Source: Bradysia coprophila (taxonomy: Eukaryota > Arthropoda > Insecta > Diptera > Sciaridae). From it: a stretch of DNA of 64,000 nucleotides. The stretch is from positions 1,360,986 through 1,424,985 of the forward strand of contig NW_023504022.1 in assembly GCF_014529535.1 (NCBI RefSeq), written 5' to 3'. The notes beneath the pieces were generated by a model that did no database searches, was not told the DNA's origin, and was given only the letters and a program-made list of their open reading frames with translations. Made by a program: the position numbers and the translations under genes. Positions 55,967 to 64,000 of this stretch are shown in pieces (positions within the stretch are counted from its first letter, which is position 1; each line of letters opens with the position of its first letter).

Positions 55967-56804
55967 TTTAAATTAAAATCCCGCGGCTAAGTTCGAAGAT
56001 GGGCTATGTGGGACGAAGGATCTGGAAGCTATCCCAGAAAAACATAATTTTACACTATTGATTATAGCCTCAATCGAAAAAGATTACTTTGATCACCACA
56101 GAGTTAAGTTAACCAGGCAGGAGCGCCAATTTGACTAGGGACCTGAATAATCTAGTAGCCCTATATTGTTTGCGAATAATAAGTGATGCATTTCATTTCA
56201 GCTGTTTTTCAGCTTATCCACTCATACAAGCAGACGTTTGTTTATACGGGAGAACAAAATGCATGCATGTGCTTGGTAATGGAAAACCCGTTTAAAGACG
56301 CAAAACCATATTTGTTCGAGAACCAAAAAATACATTTCAACGCTTCCTTGTATGAAAATAACGCAGCGTTAGAATGACTTGCGTGAGAAAGATTTTGAAT
56401 TTCGACCGCACTTACTGCGTGAACTGCGCAAATAAAGGTTTTTCCGTTTCATGTGTTGAAGTCATACAATAGATTAAGATTGGCTCACCTGGTATGTTTA
56501 TATTGCGTACATGGAAGCATGGGGCTTCAGTGGGTTTCGAACATTTAGTTTTTTCATGTTGCAGATATTACAGTGTCAAATTCTGTCCAAGATGCGACAT
56601 ATTTGCAATCTATTGGTGTTGCAAGGTATATTTCACAGAATATAATCAGCGTAACCTTCGTAAAAACAATCTTGAATCAAGAGCACGTGTGCCAACGTGT
56701 AAAAAACGAATGTTCGAAACCCACTGCTGAACCGTGGCGATCCACTTGTCAAACGGACAGTACATAAACATATTCCATCACCTATAGATCATTGTCAATG
56801 TCGT

Positions 56805-56981
56805 TTGAGCTGTCAAATAAGTTGTCATTTTCACAAAGCTAACCTCAAATCGAACAAAAAAAGTATTGGATGGTGAGACGCCGCATAAATTTTCATACAT
56901 TTCAAGGGGCGGCTCTGTGAACGAAACATCTTTTGAGGTTAGCTTTGTGAAATTGACAACTCATTTGACACTTTTTGAGAG
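56805..56981. repeat. Inverted-repeat element
   Basis: TTCACAAAGCTAACCTCAAA at about 56830-56849 is mirrored by TTTTGAGGTTAGCTTTGTGA at about 56931-56951; outer parts (TGAGCTGTCAAATAAGTTGTC / GACAACTCATTTGACA) also pair. Confidence 0.6.
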
Positions 56982-57454
56982 AAGAAACCGCTATTTGACA
57001 CTGATCTATTTGAATGAAATATTCTAACTCAAATACATTATCGCAGAAAACTTTCTACTCCACAAATAAGTAGATTCACAATTACACATGTCCTATAATT
57101 GATGTTTACTGGTAATGTTGTGGAATGTGTTTTATGTCCCCATAAAAGAAATCTGACGAACAACTAAACTTGGATACCAGAGTATCAGCACCACACACAT
57201 ATTTTTTCCTCTGTTGTTTATTTGGAGTCCATTATGTGGGTCAATAAATCAATTAACTAATTCTGAGCTGAATAAAGGAAAAGTCAATTAGTATGTAAAT
57301 TGCTATTTAATGCGAAGCTAATCTTTCACTTGTCTTTCCAGACCAGAGACGGGAGGTAGAATTTTGTGACCGTATGTCTGGGTTAAATAATCGATAAGTG
57401 TGTAGTACAAAGTCATTGCAGTATCATTGTCTAATGTGTACGACTTATACGATC

Positions 57455-57755
57455 TTATAGACTATTATGATTATGATGATGGCAAGTTATAATAAACTGG
57501 TCTTCGGTCGGCTGCTAGGAATTTCGCGCCACGTCATTCACAATAATTGACAAAATGTCAAATTTTGTATAAGGAAAATGTCACTTTGTGGGTTATTGTG
57601 AATGACGCAGCGCGAAATTCCTCAACACCATTCGGTCGTCTCGCTCGCATCGTAACATGTTGAAAGAGAAGCAAATATTTTGACAAGTACCCTAAGACAA
57701 GTTATAATTAACTAGTCTTCGGTTTTCTCGCTCTGATCATAATAGTCTATAACAA
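57455..57755. repeat. Palindrome nested in a larger palindrome
   Basis: The inner element (57517-57622) pairs AGGAATTTCGCGCCACGTCA with its inverse, separated by an AT-rich centre. Outside it, ATAGACTATTATGATTATGA on the left pairs with TGATCATAATAGTCTAT on the right, and AAGTTATAATAAACTGGTCT recurs directly near 57700, suggesting a small element inserted in, or duplicated with, an older inverted repeat. Confidence 0.55.
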
Positions 57756-58748
57756 CAGATCAGGCTGAGATGCGTTATCACAGTCAGACATCATTTTTAT
57801 CTTGAGTTATGTAATCTCCATTCAAGGTAACAATTCCATTACCCTAGGGTCTTCTAGAGCAAACTTTTATGGATTTTTGAGTGGGATGGCGAGTTGATAA
57901 GGGATCGTGTTTTTTTTAACTCATGAGGCACTGTCTATGATTTTAGTGAAACTTACGAAAATTGATAAAAATTTACATAAAACGCAGAACAAGGCAAATA
58001 ATAAATAAAATGTAGGATTCCAGGAGATCTTAAGGTAAAGCGGGTTGTTCAGTTAAAACCGTGTAGATCATCTTCAACATACGGTACTTTCACACGTAAC
58101 CTCACTTAAGTTTCGTTCATTCATTCATTTGTATGAGATTTAACGTCATAGATGGCATAGATCATTTTCATTATACGGTACTCGTCAACGTAACTCCACT
58201 TAATTTTTCGTCAAGTAGTCCTTAACCTCAATCAATTGACAGTAACTGCGTTCAATTTACTGGTTTTTGCATAAAAATCGTTCGTTCAATTCATTCGATA
58301 TTTTTCGACATGTCTGACAGTTGGGATCGTGTCTGACGTTTACATGGTCATGAAAATGATCTATATCAAACGGCCTTGAAGGTGATTTATAAACAAACCA
58401 GCGATGCATGTGAAATTTTGGCCGAAAAAAGTGAAAGGTGAGTAGGTTTTGTCGAAAAAAAGTGTGAAAAAAGTTGTAAAGTAGTGAGTGGAAACCGAAC
58501 ATTTTAGACTTGTTTTGGTCGTATTCTGGCTGACTTAACAGCATTAGCGTACATTTTTAGGCCGAAAAATGGTTACTACAATCTTCGGCACTGTGTAAAA
58601 GTGATTTGTCCATGAATCCTTACAAATAAAAGATTTTTTTATTTCATTTTCTTTTAATCACTTGACACAAAGTTATTGCAGGCTTCCAACTCGCATGGTG
58701 CGAGGTTCTTCGTCCCTGACATTTTCGGGTAGACGAAGTAATTTTTAA

Positions 58749-60270
58749 ACCCGTACGAAGTACTGGGGTCTTATAGGTTTACGCATACGTTTTTAACACG
58801 TCGAATTGGACTCCCTGAGTAAGGGGAAACCTATTGTGGTTGTCTAGAGATGCCAAATCAGTGAAAAAAAAATGTCCGTCTGTCTGTCTGTCTGTCTGTC
58901 TGTGCCTAAGTGTTTTTCGACGATATCTCCAGACATTTAAGCACTACACTTGTAAGTGATACGTCAAATAAAAGGTATTTACAATACCGATCGACAAAAA
59001 AAAGTTTATGGAAATCGGATGACCGACTCGTGAGTTAGACCCCTTGGTGTGAAACAGGCACAGGGCGGCAAGCAGTTTTAGCTTGTAGGTCGGCCACATT
59101 TGAACATATGTCGTCTGTTTTAGCTTTATTAGATAGGTATAGACCAGGGAAAAAAAAGTTTATGAAATTTTGTTCTCCTGAGCGTGAGCTAGGTCTCTTG
59201 GAGTGAGCTCTTATCTGGCTACTCGGCCGTACAGTGAACGTGGAATATTTTGTCAATACCTCGAGTAAATTTTGACCGAATTTCATGATTTTTTTTTGTT
59301 TGAAAGGTATTAACGAATGTAAAGCGTCGGTACTATTTCCGGTCTCCTAACAAAATGGCTGCCGGCGGCCATATTGGATTTTAGTAAAATAGAAATATCT
59401 TGGGAAAAATGATACTTAGAGAGTTTCTGTTAACATGTAAATAATTTGTTATGTGTGTGGTGTTTCAGGGATTCCATATATGGACATCTATATATACCTA
59501 TATACAGCTATATTGAGCTATATACAGGCATATAGAGCTATATAATAGCAAATTCATTTGTGGAATGTTTATTTATAGTGAAATATAGGTAAATATAGCG
59601 GTATATAGCTGTTTAAATAGCAATTTATGAAATTTGACTTCGTACGGGGCTGTCTATATTGCCTCCGGCAATTTAGTTGTATATGATAACAAGGCAAAGA
59701 GTGGATAATAGGGGAATTCCGTTCATTTTATTTATATATATATAAATCCAGTATATCCAGTATATCGAGTATATCTTCGTATATTCCGTATATCGAGTAT
59801 AAGTCGCACGTGTTTGACAACAGCCGCATGTAGAAAAATGAAATTTTTTACGCGACGGATTTTGATCAAACAAAATGCCAGTGTGTAGCTTGTGATCTCA
59901 GGAGTCTGGCAAGGTAATTAGTTTTTCAATCGGACTAATATCGGCTGAGCGATAAGACTATGAAATCATGTGCCAATCACATACAAAAACAAACATTTTC
60001 CAAAGTCTTATCGCTCAGCCGATATTCGTCCGATTGAAAAACTAATTACCTTGCCAGACTCCTGAGATCACAAGCTACACACTGGCATTTTGTTTGATCG
60101 AAATCCGTCGCGTAAAAAATTTCATTTTTCTACATGCGGCTGTTGTCAAACACGTGCGACTTATACTCGATATACGGAATATCGAAGATATACTCGATAT
60201 ACTCAGAATATACGCGATATACTCAGTATAAATAAAATGAACGGAATTCCCCTAATGTAAGTCATTTTTG
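58749..60270 (-). mobile_element. Family-A transposable element, copy 3 (reversed)
   Basis: Begins AACCCGTACGAAGTACTGGG and runs in reverse orientation to copies 1 and 2, with a (GTCT)n run near 58875-58902. It shows the uninterrupted sequence at both sites where copies 1 and 2 carry MITEs (near 59206-59236). It is itself split at 59710-60253 by a foldback element and is recognisable only to about 60270, so the left end seen in the other copies is missing. Confidence 0.65.
59710..60253. mobile_element. 544-bp foldback element inserted in family-A copy 3
   Basis: AGGGGAATTCCGTTCATTTT at the left and its inverse at the right bound arms of about 250 bp, rich in TATATCGAGTATATC motifs, around a 40-bp centre. 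The insert splits GGATAATGTAAG, which is continuous in the other copies, with AAT (or TAAT) repeated on both sides. No coding capacity. Confidence 0.8.
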
Positions 60271-60666
60271 CTGGTACCCGGTAGATGAATCATCAGAACG
60301 CTCGACTCATAGTCAATTCATGGTATAACAATCTTGGGTTCGAATTCTGCTCGGGGGCGTTAAAGCAAAAATTGTTTTTATTTCAATTTCTAGTTCTACT
60401 TTCTGTATAAATCCATTAGTTAAAATTGTTGAAGCCTTTCAGTGACCGATAGCTGATAAACAAATTTTCATGTTTTGATAAACTTGAATAATAAATTCAT
60501 TAATTTCATTCAAATTTCTGTAATTATCATCAACGCACCAGCGGTTTGGGCCGCGTACACAAATGGCGTCTGTGTCCACTTTCACGGAGAGAGAGATATA
60601 GTACTTTTCCTAACGCATGCTAAATTCGAAAACTCCTCATTCGCTAAAAAAGTCTTTTACCATCAT

Positions 60667-60896
60667 CGTTCTGAAAGAACAGGTTAAGACATTTTCGAGA
60701 TGATCACAAAGGCGTTGGTATCAAAATTTTCTTGTAGCGCCAACTACGATTGGAAAATTTTATGTATGACGATTTAAACTTAACAAACAATTTTTGTTTT
60801 CAAGTTGACTTTTCAAACAATATACATGTCTAAATTGTCAAGATTTGTGTTTCACTCGCCTTCGTATGTGCCTTACCCTGTTCTTTCAGAACCTTG
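60667..60896. mobile_element. hAT-like MITE, CAAGGTTCTG family (230 bp, reversed)
   Basis: Right end TTCTTTCAGAACCTTG and left end CGTTCTGAAAGAACAGGTTA match the family. Read on the minus strand, the interior (ACACAAATCTTGACAAT, GAAAAGTCAACTTGAAAACA) is nearly the same as the left end of the 3.6-kb element at 47444. I could not find a clear 8-bp duplication, and the left terminus is damaged. Confidence 0.7.
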
Positions 60897-61611
60897 CTTA
60901 GCATAAGTTAGGAACAACGTTTTCTCTATCGTGACTCGACTAGAAATGTGATCAACAAAACGAGGAAAATGAGAAACAGAGCACAATACGCTCGTCAATA
61001 GTTATTTGGATCACAAAGAGAGTGGCTGCCCGCGCCGAAGGCAGTTGTAAAACGTGTTAAAATGTTCTGACATTTAAAAAATGAAGGCATCCTAGATAGC
61101 TAAAACAGACTGCGTATACCGATTTAAGTTCTTTGATGCTCGTAAACAATTTCAGGAAAATACGCCCGGGGCTTTGTGATGTGTGTTGAAAAATCCAATA
61201 TTTTCGGTAACGTCATTTGTAGACGACCCCTTAGAATCATTAGATAGGTACCCACTAAAATGTCCCGCTGTGTGCTTTAAAGGATAAAATAATTCATTTA
61301 ATTTTACTCTGTCGATGTATGCATAACGTAACGTATATAGCTTCATTTTCTCTTTCCTCTTCTTTTTTTTTAAATAATTTGCTTGTATAACAACGTTATT
61401 ACACGTTTTATCAAATTTATGATGACAAGATACATTAAATAATGAGAACACGAAAATGTCCATTAGCAGGAACGAGCAAAGAATTAGTGCACCGCTAAAA
61501 TGACAGATTAAATACGTTTAAGAATTTGTGAAAGAAAAATCGACTACATTTATTTTGATGATAATAAAGCTTCCAGTCGAGTCTAGCTGCTTGGACAGTC
61601 AAATTAAGTCA

Positions 61612-62395
61612 AAGATTTTACTCAGTGAGATAAAATGCACGGAAAATCCCAATATACGTGTGAGCACCCCCATTTTTTGGCATATAGCTGTGTAATGCAT
61701 ATTGCGAAGACTGTAGTTAAAATAGCTGTGTAACTTATATTATAGCTGTGAGCCGCATTTCAAATCTTTCACGAGAAATAAATTTTCTGAAGAATCGTCA
61801 ATTCAATTATTTTCTGTGAAATGACGATTTTGATTTTTAGGAGCAATACTTGGCTAATTACTTAATTCGTTTCTAATGTAGTGAAATTTCTGATATTTTC
61901 ATTCGTCTGTGTTTCTACGGATTCTGACTATTGAAGAGGCGTTACCATTAACCTGATGAAGAAACCTCATTATAATCAGCTAAGTTATTTTAGAACAGTT
62001 TTTGGTGCGATTTTTCTTTATCTATTAACACTGAACATCAGCACGGATGACTTGAATGCATGGTCCCATACATTTTCTGATATGCAGCCCACAGCTATAT
62101 TTTTCATACGTCAAATATGCGTTACACAGCTATGATATAGAGTACACAGCCACAATATGCAAATCCTAGCTATAACATGTGTTGTCGATGCATAATGTAG
62201 CTGTGTGATCCATAATATAGTTGTGTAACTCATATTGCACGTAAATTACCAACATTAATAGAATATGCGTTCAGTAGCTATATTTTTAAGTCTTTCAGCT
62301 ATATTATAAGTTCCACAACAGCCTTTATCGAAATCCACGAATTTTCCGTGTGGCATTCACGGCGAAACTCTATCTTGTCTCATTGAGTAAAATAC
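61612..62395. repeat. TIR-like element with many TAGCTGTGTAA motifs
   Basis: ATTTTACTCAGTGAGATAA near the left is mirrored by TTGTCTCATTGAGTAAAAT near the right, with GGAAAATCCC / GAATTTTCC inside. The interior carries TAGCTGTGTAA-type motifs in both orientations (61686, 61730, 62133, 62199, 62218), often next to CATATT or its variants. No gene is recognised. Confidence 0.45.
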
Positions 62396-62419
62396 ACTGA
62401 GGAAAAAGATTTGAAAACT

Positions 62420-62620
62420 ACAGCTGCAGTAGGTAATAGATCAGCTGTAATTGGTAATGTTTGGAAAAATTACCCACAGCAAGTAACGTATTACCTGTGG
62501 TGAGTAATTTTGGAAAAAGTTACTCAATGACGGTAATTTTTTAAGAAATTACCTATAACAGCCGCTCTCAATGATTACCTGCTACGGCTAATGTTGGGTT
62601 TTTCCAGCAGCTCTGCATAT
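62420..62620. repeat. Degenerate GGTAAT/ATTACC repeats
   Basis: GGTAAT, AGTAAT and ATTACC occur repeatedly with TTGGAAAAA between them (GTAATGTTTGGAAAAATTAC, GTAATTTTGGAAAAAGTTAC). This looks like several overlapping short inverted repeats rather than one element. Confidence 0.4.
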
Positions 62621-62914
62621 TCAGGAAACGTTTTAAAATTAAAAAACGAAATCTTTCGAGAAAATGGGACAACAAAAATTAAGATAAAACGTTAACACAA
62701 CTTACTTATTGTCCGCTCATCGAAATTTTTAATTAAAAAAAACGCAATTGGCGGGAACTAGTTATTGTAATAGACTACACGCTGCAGAAATATGGAAGTC
62801 ATTCGACCTGCTTCTTCAGTTCAATTTTATTTCGAGTGATTTTTTTGATTTTGACTGACCGAAATCGGTGCTATTTTTTCCTCTACTTTTTTATAAATGG
62901 ATAGTTAGTTGATT

Positions 62915-63536
62915 TTCCATAACTGGCTGGTGGTAAGCGGCTAAAAGTCGAAAAATGAGGTTTCGTAGTCCGGATCTCTTTATCGTGAGGTCGATTTCTC
63001 TCGAAGCAAATATTAACTTCAAAACATTTGATGATAATGGGCCGAAAAATTTCTCAGAATCGATGGAACCTCGGTGAACTTTGCCGAGGGCTGTGACCTC
63101 ACTAATGCAATTATTTGATGAATCTGGAGGACGTCAGCCTTATAGCAATACCAATATGCAGTAGTTTGGCACGTGACTACTTTCAGATAAAAACTGTGTG
63201 TTCCACCCCGCCAAACTACTACATATTAGTCATTCTTTAAAGCTGAAGTCCTCCACATTCATAATATAAAATAATCAAAGAATTGCATTAGTTAGGTCAC
63301 AGCCCTCGTCAAAGTTCACCGAGGTTCCATCGATTCTGAGAAATTTTTCGGATGTCATATTTTCAGCCGTTTATCATCAAACTTTATGAAGGTAATATTT
63401 GCTTCGAGAGTACTCGACCTCAGATTTCCAACGAGCCCATACACGTCCGTGTCCTCATCATCTCACGGAAATGAAATCCGGACTACGAAACCTCATTTTT
63501 CGACTTTTGGCCGCTTACCACCAGCCAGTTATGGAA
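62915..63536. mobile_element. ~620-bp foldback element
   Basis: TTCCATAACTGGCTGGTGGT at the left and its inverse at the right; arms of about 220-290 bp also share GAAAAATTTCTCAGAATCGA. The centre has a second inverted pair (GCAGTAGTTTGGC / GCCAAACTACTAC). Small indels distinguish the arms. No coding capacity. Confidence 0.75.
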
Positions 63537-63583
63537 TATCAAAAATATATGAGACTGGTTTTGGGGCCTAAGCACCAAAGCCT

Positions 63584-63602
63584 AACTTACTTACTTACTT
63601 TA
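63584..63602. repeat. (TTAC)n at a LINE 3' end
   Basis: A short TTAC run directly follows the minus-strand LINE ORF end, a common LINE 3' tail type. Confidence 0.6.
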
Positions 63603-63608
63603 CCGGCA

Positions 63609-64000
63609 CTACAACCCATTAAGGGTCTTGGCCGTCTCCAACATGCTTCTCCAACTGGGCCTATCCGCAGCTAACGTCTCCCAGCTGGTTACTCCGACCG
63701 ATCTCAAATTGGCAAAAGCTGCATCGCACCATCTGGACTTTGGTCGTCCTGCACTTCTTTTGCCTTCTGGTTTGGACTTCAGAATTTTCTTTGGAATACG
63801 ATCATCATCCATACGCTGCACATGACCGAGCCATCGTAGCCGATTCACCTTTGTTGTTCTGACGATGTCCGACTCTCTGTAAAGCTGCTTCCTTTCGAAC
63901 GTGTGCAGCGATTGTTCCTCTTTCTGTGTCAAGCACCACGACTCAGAGCCATACGTTACAATCGGTCTGATCACAGATTTGTATAGTGTGCATTTTGAAC
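63609..64000 (-). CDS. LINE reverse transcriptase, C-terminal end, cut by the window edge
   Basis: The frame is open from the right edge to a stop at 63609. It reads YKSVIRPIVTYGSESWCLT, VNRLRWLGHVQRMDDDRIPK and GRPKSRWCDAAF, the standard post-RT tail of non-LTR retrotransposon ORF2 (the TYGSE-W, R-L-x-W-x-GH-x-x-R and GRP-x-x-RW motifs). RTE- and Jockey-related clades share these motifs, so the clade is open. Whether the element is intact depends on sequence outside the window. Confidence 0.85.
   Translation of the reverse strand, partial: SKCTLYKSVIRPIVTYGSESWCLTQKEEQSLHTFERKQLYRESDIVRTTKVNRLRWLGHVQRMDDDRIPKKILKSKPEGKRSAGRPKSRWCDAAFANLRSVGVTSWETLAADRPSWRSMLETAKTLNGL

Noticed and set aside
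60281..60365. tRNA-like sequence with GGGTTCGAATTC box B
   Set aside because: No convincing box A or paired acceptor and anticodon stems; perhaps a SINE shard.
1..64000. CRISPR array, prokaryotic operon or plasmid features
   Set aside because: Spliceosomal introns, eukaryotic poly(A) signals and insect gene content exclude a prokaryotic source; the periodic palindromes lack spacer/repeat organisation of CRISPR.

Overview
The window is an AT-rich insect nuclear sequence, most likely from a fly (Diptera, perhaps a fungus-gnat-like nematoceran; this placement is an inference from gene content and short GT-AG introns, not a proof). It holds five supportable host genes in a dense background of DNA transposons, foldback elements and dead LINE fragments. 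All products were named by reading translations from memory of the families; no search was run.

Left part (1-11.9 kb): repeats, then NDUFA1 (+, three exons, complete 70 aa complex I MWFE subunit) converging tail-to-tail on an ISG12/IFI27-like small glycine-rich gene (-). A 0.8 kb foldback element separates these from a minus-strand secreted-type DUF1091 gene whose signal-peptide exon I could not find.

Middle (12.0-44.5 kb): one gene dominates, tripeptidyl peptidase II (TPP2), 13 exons on the plus strand. The phases join exactly to a 1293-aa protein with the full catalytic set (D43, H270, N371, S459). Its intron 9 (4.0 kb) holds a repeat-family A element. Its intron 11 is 22 kb and contains, on the opposite strand, a complete seven-exon gene for a Cep78-like centrosomal leucine-rich-repeat protein (586 aa) with an 18-bp minisatellite inside the coding sequence. 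The same intron also carries two GC-ended hAT-like elements, two small hAT-like MITEs with exact 8-bp target duplications, a tRNA-derived SINE, a family-A relative with internal tandem repeats, and an 18-bp minisatellite.

Right part (44.5-64 kb): no host gene seen. It holds a 3.6 kb hAT-ended element with a perfect 8-bp target duplication that encloses a very long inverted repeat and a retroelement-like ORF; a frameshifted piggyBac transposase; a 44-bp-periodic array of palindromes; an RTE-type LINE fragment flanked by the same palindrome; a Jockey/CR1-type LINE 3' end split by a 4-bp-TSD MITE; a third family-A copy split by another foldback element; and the end of another LINE running off the right edge.

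The strongest genome-biology results are the nested Cep78 gene, the empty-site comparisons that date several insertions relative to each other, and the unusual palindrome/foldback structures at 47-54.7 kb. No prokaryotic features, CRISPR arrays or rRNA genes were seen.
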